Notes: a model not told the origin generated them from the letters alone. A DNA stretch of 64,000 nucleotides from Elgaria multicarinata webbii (GCF_023053635.1 NC_086172.1:21667501-21731500), one strand, 5' to 3'. Positions 11,218 through 23,242 are shown, counted from the stretch's first letter. Made by a program: numbers and translations.

Positions 11218-11330
11218 AGTTTTTCCTGATGTCCAGCTGGAATCTGGCTTCCTTTAACTTGAGCCCGTTATTCCATGTCCTGCACTCTGGGAGGATCGAG
11301 TAGAGATCCTGGCCCTCCTCTTACATTCCA
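11218..11330 (-). mobile_element. CR1 LINE, right half of the copy split by copia
   Basis: After the duplicated AGTTT the CR1 sequence resumes (TTCCTGATGTCCAGCTGG, then GGGAGGATCGAG). It matches the CR1 copies at 12850-12950 and 40000-40080 in reverse orientation. Confidence 0.85.
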
Positions 11331-12544
11331 AGAGAGACCCTTGAGTAGCCATTGTCAATAAAACTCGACCTCTTGAGTCAGAAGCAGCAGAGCAAGAATA
11401 CACCCATATGTTTGATTGCGGAAAACCAAGGCTTAAATAGAAACTATGGGCCCTTGTCTCACTATAAACACTGAGTGAGCGAGTGAGCATTTTATCATTC
11501 AGTGCTCCTTGCTGATTCTTAAAGAATAAGGATCAAGAGTAATCCTGGTGTTAATTGCCTTAGGCTGCTTGCTTCCCACGTTGCGCTTCTAAAATCTGAA
11601 AAAGTCAGTTGCAACCTCTGAACGCATATCTTGCACTGAAGTCTCAATAGTGCTACTTCAATAATTTCAGATAACTTCCCACTCAGGGACATCTTGCTCT
11701 CTCTGTTCTGGAAACACAGTTCTGGACCGTGAGTAAAGAGAAGGAACTCCTTCACTGCTCCCTATTTGGGATTAAGAATGCTGCTTTTAAAAAGGACAAA
11801 CTCTAAAAGGATCCGTGAGCTGAAAGTTTAACTAAGGAATGAAAACCAATATGTCCAGTGGCAGGAGTGCCCCCTGGTGGATACTCACCACTAGAGAAGT
11901 GAACTCGGCAATTTGGATTTTCATACTTTTCACCATGTGTCTAGGACTAATAATCTGAAATGCTGAAAAAGCTAACTACTTTAGCATGACAGCTTTCTCT
12001 GCCTAAGGTCAACATATATATATTTTTGGCCTGACTTCTCGTGTGCTAAATTCAGATAGTTACCCAGAGCTACTTCAATGAGGAAAGCAACATAGGGGCA
12101 TTTAAATGTCCTCCTCCACAGCATTTATTCCAATCCTAACTCCCCCCAAAAGAATACTTACTCTTTGGAGAAAAAAAGGAATGATACAGATGCCTGTATT
12201 CCATAACCACCATCTCTACCTATAAAGCGGAAAGTATGTGTGTGCGTTGTATGTCCGGAAATGTTTACCCACTTCCAGATGACTTAGAAACTTTAAATTT
12301 GGCAGGCTGATAGGTCTGGTTGTACTCTGTGCATGCCTAGAAACTGGACCCAACAAAGCAGGGGAAGTGCCCGGCACGGCCTCCACCTTGCCCCTTCGGT
12401 ACAGGCTCCTGATGGAGCACTTGGTGGGTGAGAAGTGCAGGCTGAGGCAGTCCCAGACACATTGGGACTGGGCACGTCCACTGACAGCCGCTTGCCTCCC
12501 CTCCTCGGCGATGCTAGTCCAGAATAAAAAGCAACTAGTGGGGA

Positions 12545-13132
12545 CAAACTAAATCAGAAAAATAGCAGAGTCAAAGATGCTGGTTCCTCTCTATTCGGCC
12601 CTGGTTAGGCCTCATCTAGAGTATTGAGTCCAGTTCTTGGCTCCACAATTCAAGAAGGACGCAGACAAGCTGGAGCGTGTTCAGAGGAGGGCAACCAGGA
12701 TGATCAGGGGTCTGGAAACAAAGGCCTATGAAGAGAGATTGAAAGAACTGGGCATGTTTAGCCTGGAGAAGAGAAGATTCAGGAGATACAGGATAGCACT
12801 CTCCCAATACTTAAAAGGTTGTCACGCAGAGGAGGGCCAGGATCTCTTCTCGATCCTCCCAGAATGCAGGACACGGAATAATGGGCTCAAGTTAAAGGAA
12901 GCCAGATGCTGGCTGGACATCAGGAAAAACTTCCTGTTAGAGCAGTACGACAATGGAATCAGTTACCTAGGGAGGTTGTGGGCTCTCCCACACTAGAGTC
13001 ATTCAAGAGGCAGCTGGACAACCATCTGTCAGGGATGCTTTAGGGTGGATTCCTGCATTGAGCAGGGGGTTTGACTTGATGGCCTTGTAGGCCCCTTCCA
13101 ACTCTGCTATTCTATGATTCTATGATTCTATG
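12545..13132 (+). mobile_element. CR1 LINE 3' portion with ORF2 C-terminal frame
   Basis: The longest CR1 copy here. It encodes the familiar end of the CR1 reverse transcriptase ORF: an RPHLEY-like start near 12608, [18 protein letters not shown], then [17 protein letters not shown] and [10 protein letters not shown]. The terminal block and an ATTCTATGATTCTATG tail follow. The frame is broken near its end. The copy is 5'-truncated and has no function of its own. Confidence 0.9.
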
Positions 13133-13821
13133 CCCTACTCTTCATACCACCGCCCTGATCCAATTAGCAACTGTTCCTCTCCCCACTGCTGTGGGTGCAA
13201 TTAGTTAAAAATGAATCAGGCACTCCACTACAAACTCCCTGCACAAAACGCAGCATGGTTCAGTGTTACTCTGGTCTCTCACTGAAAATGAAGTTGTCAG
13301 GCTCAGCATGAAGAGGACTCAGGACTCCTAAGAGAGGGTATTTCACTCCAAAGAACGGTTTGGACTTCAGCCTTAGGAACTGTTTAATTTTAACCTAGTT
13401 CGGTCACTGCCCCATTATGTAACCTTGGAAGGCCAGTTGAATCCTGCACCGCCAGGCCTTTTCTGATGTTATGGAAGCAGCATTAGTGACCCAGGAATAT
13501 GCAGGCTCACATTAGGACTACAGAACCCTGAATACAGGCCAGTCATTCATATAGGATTTGAGAACACTTTGTAATGGTCTCGGATTCAAAAGCCAGCATT
13601 CCCCTGTAGATAAATAGCAGCTTTTATTTTAAAACAGGCTTTAATGCTACGTGGAAGTGTGCATTTGCCAGTTTTTGCTATACCCTGAGAAACAAGAAGC
13701 TGTCGACCACAGGACTTCAATGAGCACAGATTTTAGTGCTATCGTCTGTCCACCTGCTTTCACGTATACACTTCCTCCCACACTTTCAATAGCCATCTCT
13801 GTAACAAGGGCAGGGGGGATA

Positions 13822-14574
13822 GGGTTGCCATACATCCCGGAAAACCGGGAATGTCCCGATTTCCAGGAGATTCTGAAATGTCCCGACCGGCTGGGCAAGA
13901 ATCTCGGATTCCTGGTCCAGCTGGCCGGAGAAATTCTGACCTCCAAAATGGTGCCTTGAGCCTGCTCAGCGAAGCGGCAGCAGCAGAGAAAAAGACGCAT
14001 CAATCCGGTGCTTTTTCCAGAGCATCACTGCTCCTCCACAGGCTCATCTGAGTCACTCACCGTGACTCACTTTATTGAGCCAGCGGCTGCACAGAACTAC
14101 AGCAACTGCGAGGAAAGGCGCACGTGCTCTCCTCCGGCTACCTGAGTCCTATGCAATGCAAAGGAGTTTGGTGAGCTTGGCTGGTTGTGGTCAGACCTTT
14201 AGGGTAAGCCCGAGGCGGAGCTGCTAGGTTATTTGTGAGGGAAGAAAGAGAGTTTTATGGGGGACAGGAGGGAGCGAGCGAAGGGGGATGAGGGGGTGAA
14301 GGAGAGGAAAGGAGAGAGGGGAGAAAGGAAAGGAAAGTCACTCCCCCAAAAATCGCCCTTCAAAAATCCACGTCCTTGGATTTGGGTTGCAAGCCTCAAA
14401 TCTGTTACTTGGAAGTAAGTTGCAGTGAATTTAAGATGTCCGGTTTTACAGTTGTTGATGTTTTAATTGAAAAATTGGGCTTTCCCTAGACCTTTACATA
14501 TTGCTCAGTTTTTTAAAAAATCCTAGCCTCCCACAAAAAAAATTGCCCCGGTTTTGCGGATTCAGTGGCAACCC
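13822..14574. mobile_element. Inverted-repeat element flanked by TA
   Basis: The ends are GGGTTGCCATACATCCCGG and GCGGATTCAGTGGCAACCC, each flanked by TA (13820-13821 and 14575-14576). The interior is GC-rich at the left and purine-rich around 14250-14340. It has no transposase. The terminal style recalls the element at 42291. A TA duplication would fit a Tc1/mariner-like mover, but the family is uncertain. Confidence 0.6.
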
Positions 14575-14854
14575 TAGGGAGGGGAGAGAGAAAGGTAAAC
14601 ATAACATTTTAAGTTAGGCGCATTATTAGAAAATCCATGCAGAGTAACAAAAGAAAGGAGCAGAAAACAGATGCAAGATGTCCTGCTTACTTAGGTGAAT
14701 ACCAAATCACAAAAAATCCTGAGTTTTCAGGTTTCCAAACAGAGGGTGAAGATTATTATTTTTAAAGCACAGAGAATCTCTTGAGCTGGATATTTGGATA
14801 ATTTTGAAGCTGTATAAAAAAAAGATCATCACTTTTGAAGCCCAGGTCTTTTAC

Positions 14855-15034
14855 CTAATGATGCAGAAGATCTTCTATCCCCAGAAGTTTGAGTTTTTTT
14901 GTAAGCGACAGGTGACGACCTCAGCGACTGTGACCTCAAGGAATGTTGCGGACTTGACCAGTTTGCATTCAGGGCCTGCTGGTCGCCCTGGCCAGTCTCT
15001 GCTCTCTCCACAGAGGATGCAAGTCGACCATCAT
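14855..15034 (-). CDS. PIKFYVE: PIKFYVE coding exon 3
   Basis: A 180-nt exon in minus orientation. The acceptor is CCACTCTTTCTAG before 15034 and the donor is TTAG|GTAAAA at 14855/14854. It starts with two bases that complete the codon split after exon 2, and it ends one base into a codon. It encodes the serine-rich linker after the N-terminal segment: ERAETGQGDQQALNANWSS, then SLRSQSLRSSPVAYKK and RRSSASL. Human PIKFYVE has ERAEGGQGEQQ, TQSVRSPTPYKK and RRSSAL at the same place. This region precedes the FYVE domain that tethers the kinase to PI3P on endosomes. Compared with the human junction there are nine extra codons (DGRLASSV and a split D) at the start. No AG in this copy allows the shorter, human-like start in frame. 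Confidence 0.85.
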
Positions 15035-16709
15035 CTAGAAAGAGTGGACATTTGTCTTATCAAGCTTCAGCGATGTGAAATGAAAAAATAGCTATGTTTT
15101 TCTATTACTCTCAAAGAAATCATTTAGCTTTGAATTTGTTCGCACCTCAAGGGATAGATCTGAGATGGAAGCAAGTCAAGAAAGTCTCGGGACAAACCCA
15201 TGGTCAGCATCTTTGTAGGTTGTGCAATGTGACGTGCGAACCTGGACCAACAAGATGTTTAGGGGTCAAACAACCCAGCAGTTAACCCAACAACAGACCA
15301 TGGTTCGCACATCCCACTGCATAACCTACAAAGGAGCCGATCGTGGGTTGCAGGATAAAATGGGAAAGGTGCTTTTAAACTGATGGGCTGTTGTTATGTG
15401 CAAACGCAGTCACAGATAGGTAGAGCAAACAAAAGCAGAGCATGCTAGAGAGAGCTGCTACTACCCTTTAGACCTCTCCAAAGACATCCCAACTATGTAA
15501 ACAAAAACAACAGTGATCATATTGATCTCTTAATCTTTCATAAACCTTACAATGTATGTGAGCCCAGAAGAGATTAAATCTTTGCACATTTAAAAGCTAG
15601 ATCAGCTCCTTTCATACCTATGCATTTGATGAACAAAACCTTAGACACCGATCATAGAAATGATATTTTTTAAGTGATCAAATAATGTTACAAGGTCATG
15701 CTTGTAGAACCATAGCCATCTATTAGCAAAACAAATAAAAAGTGGATTAGTGAGAATCAGTTTTAAAGGGATGTTTGAATATATCCGTGTTGGTTGTATA
15801 ATAATAATTGTTAAGTCATTGGCAGCTGAGTCTCAGGACATGACACATTGCAGCTTCAGCACAGCATGCCAACCTGTTAGCCTGGCTTACGGTATAATGC
15901 TATACTTCTCAACTCACAAGTCCATTTCACGAAGTTCCCAGGCAATTGCATACAGGATTGCAGCCTTAACGTTTTAAGAAGGGTTCCACAAACGCACACA
16001 CATATTTGTGTGTGCACATACACAAGAAATTTAATTATTTTAAGGTTACTTCTTTGGTAGTATACCTATATATTACAATGGTCACCACAGCTCTCCATAA
16101 CAAGTATGTTCTCTTGATGCAGAGTTCCCACGTTATGTCATAGCGGAAGACGAAGAACTCTCTGGTAGCCCCGTTTTCTGCATGCTTTCTCAGAAATAAG
16201 TCACACTGAATTCAATGGATTTATTTGCAGAGAACTGAGACTGAGATAAGTTATCTATCGCCACCAGTAAAAGTACTCAGCCTTACACTGTTTACCCACA
16301 ATCTTACACACACAAAAAGCATAAAAAATGAAAAAAGGGTGCCAAGAAGCGGTCCCCTTTCATGCTCATCCCAAGAATCACTACCATAAATCAGCTCAGA
16401 TACTGATTTGGGGTGAGCTTGGGGGGAGAACATGAACTATACACATTGCTTCAACTGAGACTGGTGGGTCAGCACTCCGGCTTTCACATCAAGGGCGGCT
16501 AGCCCCACCTTTGGGAGGCCAGCCTCACCATGTTCAGAACAAAGTTTCCAGAGCAAGTTCTCCGTTTTCGTTAGGACTCCGCAGAGCTTCTGGCCACCAA
16601 TTCGACACACTCCCCAAACAGCCCAGCTTAATGCCTTTACCAGGGTCATGTTATTCCGCACAGCCTGTGCAGCTGTACAATCAGGTATCAGTGGCATTGT
16701 ACCCTACAA

Positions 16710-16838
16710 GCTATGCAGTGGGGCACTCATGCTTTCATTCACTGTTTTATCATTTATGTTTTTAATGTATTGTGCACGACCATGAGAACCTGGGTTATTG
16801 GGCAGTTTTAAAAGTATAATAAACCAATCAATTGCTTC
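16710..16838 (+). mobile_element. LINE-like 3' tail
   Basis: The segment ending TTGGGCAGTTTTAAAAGTAT, AATAAACCAATCAATTG has the form of an L2-type LINE end with a short tandem tail. Confidence 0.4.
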
Positions 16839-17148
16839 AGCACCTCCAGTTCTAACTCCCCACCCCATAACAATTACCACCACGGCCTGTAAGCTGACTG
16901 TTGATTGGAATGGGTCATTCTTAAATATAAAAGCACAAGCAGGCAACATGTGGCCAAGGAAACCACTTTTTAAATATGTATAATTCGGACTATTTTTAGC
17001 TTGTCTAACAAAGATTCTCAAGGTGGCTTTCGACGTAGAGTAAAAAACTCCAACCATGAGTACAATAAAAGGCAACAAATGAAAAACAAATCAAAATACA
17101 TCACTTAAAAACAGAGGAATACAAATACACAGCACTAAACCAATTTAA

Positions 17149-17268
17149 CCGGGGGGGGGGGGCAGTCCTATGCATGTTTAGACAAAAATAAATAAATCTA
17201 AAACTCCCAGCACGCCCCCGCCAGCACTGCTTCCCCGCCCCCGTCTAAACTTGCATAGGATTGTGCCC
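17149..17268. mobile_element. Palindromic miniature element, TTAA-type
   Basis: It begins after TTAA (17145-17148) with a poly-G run and CAGTCCTATGCATGTTTAGAC, and ends GCATAGGATTGTGCCC. It is related to 31346-31477 and 35461-35547. The right TTAA is degenerate (TAAA). Confidence 0.55.
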
Positions 17269-17374
17269 TAAAAAACAGAGTGGAAAATCCTCACAGCTAA
17301 AGTAATATTAGAACCACAACATAGCTTTAAATGGCCAAGTAAATTAAAAAGATCTTTGTCTGGTACAATAATAA

Positions 17375-17965
17375 TAATATATTTATTTGTTACCCGCCTC
17401 TCCCTCTGGATCGAGGCAGGGTACAACACAAATGCAAACACCATAAAATACATATAATTGATTAAAACATTTAAAACTAATACATTATTAAAAGCAGCAT
17501 GTTATTAAAAGACACCTTAAAATTCAACTGGGTACGCCTGCCAGAAGAGATCAGTCTTTATGGCTTTCTTAAAATCCGGAAGACTGTTGACAAATCTCTC
17601 CCGGCAGGCCATTCCACAATCTGGGAGCGGCAGAAGAAAAGGTCCTCCGGGTAATAGTTGTCAGCCTTGTTTTTGTTGACTGGAGTAAATTCTTCCCAGA
17701 GGACCTGAGTGTGCGGGACAGATTGTACGGGAGAAGGCGATCCCGCAGGTAGCCTGGACCCAAACCATGTAGAGTTTTAAAGGTGATAACCAGCACTTTA
17801 TACTTCGCCCAGAAACTAATTAGCAGCCAGTGAAGAGATTTTAAAACTGGTGTAATGTGGTCACCCCTGGGTGTACCAGTGACCAACCTGGCTGCCAAAA
17901 TGATATAAGGCAGGTGCCCAAAAGCTGGGGAGAGCGTCTTAATACTGGAGAGCTGCAATAAAAAT
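17375..17965 (-). mobile_element. L2-like LINE 3' portion
   Basis: Read on the minus strand it encodes the end of an L2-type ORF2 (AARLVTGTPRGDHITPVLKS, HWLLISFWAKYKVLVITFK, then GLGPGYLRDRLLPY). A 3' UTR follows, ending in an ATTATTATTAT tail. 5'-truncated. Confidence 0.85.
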
Positions 17966-18034
17966 GGCCCTTGAACTCAGTGCTTCTCGACATACCTTGC
18001 TTGGTAGGAGCACCAACAGAAAAGCCTCAGATGA

Positions 18035-18180
18035 TGATTGGGTAGGGACATGTGGGAAGAGGGGCCCTTCAGGTCCCAAGCCGTGAAAGGCTTTTAAAGG
18101 TCAAAAAAACAATATTTTAAATTTTGCTCTGAAACTGACCCTGGGAGCCAGCAGAGATGATGAAACCCTGGCACAATATA
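18035..18180 (-). mobile_element. L2-like LINE fragment, diverged
   Basis: The minus strand carries the 'CCTTTAAAAGCCTTTCACGG' phrase and the LHWLPG codons seen in the other L2 copies. It is heavily decayed. Confidence 0.5.
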
Positions 18181-18496
18181 TTCATGCCACCCAGTCAGTA
18201 CATTTTGAGCCCTGTGCAGGGAGCACAGGGGAGAGGAATCCCCTGTGAGTGGATTTTCCCTAAATCCTCCCAAAAACCCCGGCACAGAGGGAGTCCAAAC
18301 CTCCCCAACCTCTATGGGCAACCTCCGCAGTCCAGATTAGGCCTGCGGGGCAGAATTTCTCCATCCCCGGTGTTACATGTGAATGCAGCCAGTGACAAGT
18401 AATATTAGCATGTTTATTGGTTTAAGCAGACTACTTTAACCAGCAAGCCCTCGCACATAAAAAGTAAAAACAGAATGAAAGACAATTAGCACTTAC

Positions 18497-18678
18497 CTTT
18501 ACTGAAACGAAAGAGATTTACAAAAGAACTGTAGGCAGATTTAAATGGAGGTTCATCCTGGTCAGGAGTCAAAGGTTTGAAATGTGTAAGGTGAGAGGGA
18601 CTGCCAGGAGAGTAAGGCAGATCATTCATAGAGTCCAGTGTCGGAGATGCTTTGTCATCTGTGGCCATTTCATGGATC
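18497..18678 (-). CDS. PIKFYVE: PIKFYVE exon 2 with the start codon
   Basis: A minus-strand exon with acceptor CTATTTTCTTAG before 18678 and donor AAAG|GTAAGT at 18497/18496. The ATG is at 18668-18666, and 172 coding bases give 57 residues plus one base. It begins MATDDKASPTLDSMNDLP and continues PSHLTHFKPLTPDQDEPPF and KSAYSSFVNLFRFSK. From memory this differs from human PIKFYVE at only six of 57 positions. PIKFYVE phosphorylates PI3P to PI(3,5)P2 on endosomes and lysosomes. This N-terminal stretch precedes the FYVE, DEP, chaperonin-like and kinase domains, none of which lies in the window. The phase joins cleanly to the exon at 15034. Confidence 0.96.
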
Positions 18679-18954
18679 CTAAGAAAATAGAATGCACACA
18701 TGTAAAAATGTTCCAAAGAAACATAAGCCATCTTCCAGATTTTAGCATCCCCTCTCAGCCAACAAGACAGGAAAGGTAAGGAATATTTGGCCATGACCAG
18801 CCTGGGCCATCTGCAACACGAATCTATAAAGGGCCTTCTGTATTCCCATCAAAGGGAACAGATCTAGACACAGTGTTACACGGTGCAGCACTGATCTGAG
18901 GAGGTCACTTACACTGCGTCAACTTATCACACCATGAGTAGGTGTGATAAGTAC

Positions 18955-19365
18955 GGGTCCTTCTCTGTGAGCCCCTGCCAAAGGAAATGAGGCAGGTGGC
19001 TACTAGGAGGAGGGCTTTCTCTGCTGTGACACCCCAGTTGCGGAATGAGCTCCCCAGAGAGGTTCACCTGGCGCTTACATTGTTTTCCTTCCGTCGCCAG
19101 CTGAAGACCTTTTTATTTTCTCAGTATTTTAACACCTGATTTAACTTAAAATTAAACTCCGCTGTTTTAATCTCATATTTTAACCTCTATCAATTTTTGC
19201 TGTGTGGTTTTATCCTGGTTGTGCTTATTATATGGTATTTTGTCTTTGTGTTTTTAAATTGTTGGTTGTTTTTATGCTCTTTGTGGTTTTAATTTTTGTG
19301 AACTGCCCAGAGAGCTTCGGCTATTGGGCGGTATAAAAATGAAATAAATACATAAATACATAAGA
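18955..19365 (+). mobile_element. L2-like LINE 3' portion
   Basis: It starts in the final ORF2 codons (CGGAATGAGCTCCCCAGAGA) and runs to the L2 end AACTGCCCAGAGAGCTTCGG, then GGCGGTATAAAAATG and an AAATAAATACATAAATAC tail. Confidence 0.8.
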
Positions 19366-19825
19366 AATCCCACAAGCTGGACATTGTATCTGTCAGAGAA
19401 GCCTGTTCCACTTTCTCTCCCTCCTCACGCCCACCTCCTGCCCCTGGTCTATTCTTTTGTGTTCAATGAGTGAAGTTTACAGGCAGGGCTGCAAACAGAA
19501 GTATGCGCTTACTTCCCAGATTCCACTCTCCCCAGGTGAGCTTATTTCTGGTACCACCAGCACTCAGCTGGAGTGAAAAGCACCTGGGGAGGGGGTGAAG
19601 AGAGGAATGAACTGTGGGGAGTTAAGCTGTGGCGGGTGGGAGAGGATTCAGCTCCCACTCCCCTCTCCCGCTCTAAAAAATATCTCCCCACCCTCCCTGG
19701 CTTTATATATAATTGGGGCTCTTCTTCTTACTTCTGCTTCATAGAGTGTTCACACACTCACCACTGGTTAGATGCGCCCTGGGAGGGGGTATGTACAGGT
19801 TCTACAGCTGGAACATTCACAAATA

Positions 19826-19890
19826 AACCGCCCAGAGAGCTCTCGCTATGGGGGCGGTATATAAATGTAATAAATAAATAAATAAACCAT
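19826..19890 (+). mobile_element. L2-like LINE tail
   Basis: Terminal block only: AACCGCCCAGAGAGCTCTCG, GGGCGGTATATAAATG and an AATAAATAAATAAATAAA tail. Confidence 0.7.
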
Positions 19891-20475
19891 TCAGGAGGAG
19901 GGGCACACAATTCTCTTTCAATGATGAATCTGCCCATTTTTAAAGTTCAATGAGTTCACGTGCAGAGAGGCCAGTTGGCATGGGCCTATGATTTTGAGGG
20001 GGGGCTACTCCGAGTCCCCTTGGACAAAGTCGCTTGATTTTTCTGTTGCTGATTATGAATTTGCCCAAAGAAAAGCACGTAAAGCATTTCTGAATGTGAA
20101 GAAGTGATGTCTTATATACATCTTGAATAAAAGTGCTTGCCATGACCTTTTTTATCAATCGTTCTAGTTCATATGTATTTAGAACTGATTAAAAAATACT
20201 TAATGAGCAGTTTGAAATGGGGCCTACGTTTCCCATCTGGCCCGGACCTACTACCAGCTTTGCCCAGCCCTGCGTGCAGACACAAAGACAAGACAAAGGG
20301 GTCCTGCTAGATATAAGAGGATAGAGCGCCCCTGCCATTTTTCTGAAAAGGTAGAAAGGACCAGAGCCTCTCAATCCCCCAGCACAAATATCTATGTTGG
20401 TTCCCTCATGCCTCCAGAGGTTGAAAGCCCTCGGCCTGTGTGTGCCTTTTTCTAACCCAGGTTTCCTTCCATAAT

Positions 20476-20553
20476 ACTGCTGTATTGAGCAGAGGGTTGG
20501 ACTCGAAGACCTTACAGGCCCCTTCCAACTCTACTATTCTGTGATTCTGTGAA
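20476..20553 (+). mobile_element. CR1 LINE terminal fragment
   Basis: Terminal CR1 block (TTGGACTCGAAGACCTTACA, CCCCTTCCAACTCTACTATT) with a TGTGATTCTGTG tail. Confidence 0.75.
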
Positions 20554-20625
20554 TATAACCCTTCGCCTTCATTGCCCCATGGTGAGGCCTTGCCATCACC
20601 CGCTGCTGAAATTCACTGCTCTCGA

Positions 20626-20730
20626 TTTCTGTGGCAAACCACTACGGACGCCTAAAATAGCCAAATCTCAGTTGTTTTCATGCAAGATTTGGCCACTTTA
20701 GGCTCTCTTAGTAGCGGTTTGCCACAGAAA
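20626..20730. repeat. 105-bp imperfect palindrome (hairpin)
   Basis: The left end TTTCTGTGGCAAACC is the exact complement of the right end GGTTTGCCACAGAAA. Further pairing follows inwards (GCCTAAA with TTTAGGC, GCCAAATCT with AGATTTGGC) around a loop near GTTGTTTTCATGCA. I see no target duplication, so it may be a miniature element or a transcribed hairpin. Confidence 0.7.
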
Positions 20731-23242
20731 ACAGGTGGCAAACCAGCCTGTTCTCTTTCTCAGTGCCCTGTGGATTGCAGCTGGTAGAAGGCGGGGAGGG
20801 GGGCAAAAATGGCATCTGGACAGACGGACACACATACACACTGAAGTTGCCCACTCCTGCTGCAATCACTTCAGGCTCATTCCCTCACCACCTCAAGTGA
20901 ATACAACCCAGGAAACATAACCCAAATATGCCTGTTAAGGCAAGGTCAGAAAATCTAATTTCAGTTTAGCATTGGAACAAGCATAACCAAATGGTGAGGG
21001 ATAATGGGAGTTGTGCCTCTAGAAGTTTTGCCCTAAAAGTTGCCTATTCCTAGGGCATCAGGACATTTTTCAATGCAAACTGAAAATTTTCCTATGCAAA
21101 TGAACTTAATTTGCTTTGGAAAATTTTCCAATTCAATTTTTTTTCCAGAAAACCTACATTACTGTGGTCAACACACAGCTACTGCAAAATACTACAAGCT
21201 TGCATTGAGTTCTTCTCCCCCGTAACATGCTATACAGTTTACTTCATGAACTGACATGGTTATGCTGAAACTCTCTCATCCCTGATCCACACCACCGGTT
21301 GCTGCTGTCCAGGATGGGAAATCGCATGGCATAATGATTCCAAGACATGAAATGCCAGGCCACAGATAATGGGAATGTGGAAGAGCTTCGCATAAGGCTG
21401 CTGCCATAGATGGCACCCCTATTTTTTCTTGCACTGTGCAGTGATACCCTTAAATAAGATTTCATTCACATGATCGGTAGAGGAATCCCCCCTTTTAAAG
21501 AGTCAAATCAACAAAACCTTGCAAATAAGGCTACGAAAGTTAGCAGACCACAATACTTGCCCACTTTTTAAACATACTAATTAGGTCATTTGAAGCCTTA
21601 AAAGCTACAACAGTTTAAAAGGAGAGTCACCTCTTCAAAGTTCACAAACATTTCCCTTCTTTATTTCCTAGAAGCAATTCTTACTCACCATGGGATGTTT
21701 AGAATCCTGGGTTAAGAAAGAAAAGGAAGGTACAGATTGACATTTGGCTATGGAAAAACAAAACATGTCCGCTATGACTAGTTCAGGGAGGAGCATGAGG
21801 AAAAAAATATATCACAAAATGAGTTCATTTTAGGGATACAGGCAGCAAAGATTCCAAAAATGTTTTGTTCCTTCTGCCCCTAGGGAACAACCGACAGACC
21901 CAACTCCCCATCAGCATGAGTATCAGAGAGGGAGTCAGGGAGGCACATGGCTCAAACCAGCCAACAGAAAGGCCTCTGGATTGCAATCAGGCTAGATTGT
22001 GGAGAAAAATCAAGTCTTAAGAAGCTTTTGATTATAGAAATGCTTCCAGCCTCTTGTCCCGCATCTAAGTAACCTGCACAGATTTTCTCCAAGCAACCAA
22101 GACAAAGCTATATTATGCAACAGGGCCAGTAATCCAAACCACGTAGAAGATAAATATGGGCTTATTACATTCTGAAATCATTACATGCAGCTCTGCAAAC
22201 ATTAGATAAACCAGAAAGTATACCAAAGCGATCTGCGCTACACATTTTGTATTTTAAGAGGCAAAATCATCTATTTCAGCAGGCATTCATCCAGCACTTC
22301 AGTATTGATACTTAGCATCTTTAACCAGAGGTTCTATCTGTTTACATCACAAACGTGAAACCACTGAACACTCTTGCCAGCCCTCAACTGCTTGCTTCTC
22401 AAAGCAAGTGGCTTATTTTGGTCTCTACGTTGATTCAGGTAACTGACAACAGATTCAAGATGAACAAAAGGTACTTTATCATGCAACACGTAATAGCTTA
22501 TAGAATTCACTGTCATATGTTGTAATGACCACTAGCAAGGATGGCTTTGGGAGTCATTACCCATACATTTATCGGTACCCATTAGTGATAACAGCCAGAC
22601 ATAGATTCTGCATATTCAAAGGCAGTGCAATTCTTAATACCAGATGCTGCAGGATAAACAGAGACAGCGACCACTGTCAGATCCTTGCTTATGAACTTCC
22701 TGGGGGCATTTAGCAGTATTAAGAACACTTAAAGGTGTCAATGCCAGCAATGGCTACAGAGGGAGTGCAAAGTTGCACTGTACCACTTTAGCATTACTAA
22801 GAGCACATAAAGGTTATCTATGAGATTTTATCCCGATCCTTGCAAACTTCCAAGGGTTTATTTGTGCCACCCCACTTTTTGGTGCACCCGAGATTTACCC
22901 TCCTCTGGGTGTAACCATGCAGGGTTTTGATGGTGCATCCGCCACATCCCAAGTAGGGGAGGCTGTGTGTGAAGTTTGGTCCCAACCCTGCAAGCTTCCT
23001 CTTTGGGGTGGACACCAGGATCTCACTCCTTGTAGCCCCCGCTGCAATGTAATGAATGGGTGAAACTGTGGCACTGTTTGGGCAGGAGGACTGCAGTGTG
23101 ACTGGGGGATGGGTCAGATTAGGCACAGTAGTTTAATAAGCTACACACTGTCTCTTATTAGCCCGGTCGAGTGGCAGGGCATCATGGACTATTTAAAAAA
23201 TAGGCTATTGTGCATAGCTTATCAAGCCATCATGGACTAAAG

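Larger units (their letters stand above)
1..14854 (-). other. PIKFYVE: PIKFYVE intron 3 (partial, runs off the left edge)
   Basis: This is the sequence downstream, on the minus strand, of the last PIKFYVE exon I can find. I looked for the next expected parts of the protein (the Arg/Lys-rich linker and the FYVE zinc finger with its RRHHCR motif) and saw none, so the intron appears to be at least 14.8 kb long. The listed repeats account for roughly half of it. Stretches where I see nothing recognisable are about 661-2470, 3480-4120, 6600-6990, 11330-12540, 13140-13820 and 14580-14854. The part at 12200-12540 is richer in GC than its surroundings but has no convincing reading frame. Confidence 0.6.
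15035..18496 (-). other. PIKFYVE: PIKFYVE intron 2
   Basis: GT at 18496-18495 and AG at 15036-15035. It contains L2-like LINE pieces and one TTAA-type miniature element, listed separately. I recognise nothing in 15100-16700. The 86-codon minus frame at 16437-16697 has no splice or homology support. Confidence 0.8.

Noticed and set aside
12565-12996. Host gene with an RT-like C terminus
   Set aside because: The peptide is the standard CR1 ORF2 end, broken before its terminus and followed by the CR1 3' tail.
1-14854. Further PIKFYVE exons, especially the FYVE finger
   Set aside because: I scanned the minus strand for RRHHCR-type and KRLKEI-type codons and found none. I therefore left the interval as intron and did not assign weak candidates.
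16437-16697. 86-codon minus-strand frame between PIKFYVE exons 2 and 3
   Set aside because: It has the right strand and location for an exon, but no acceptor/donor pair in phase, and nothing in PIKFYVE as I know it matches the peptide.
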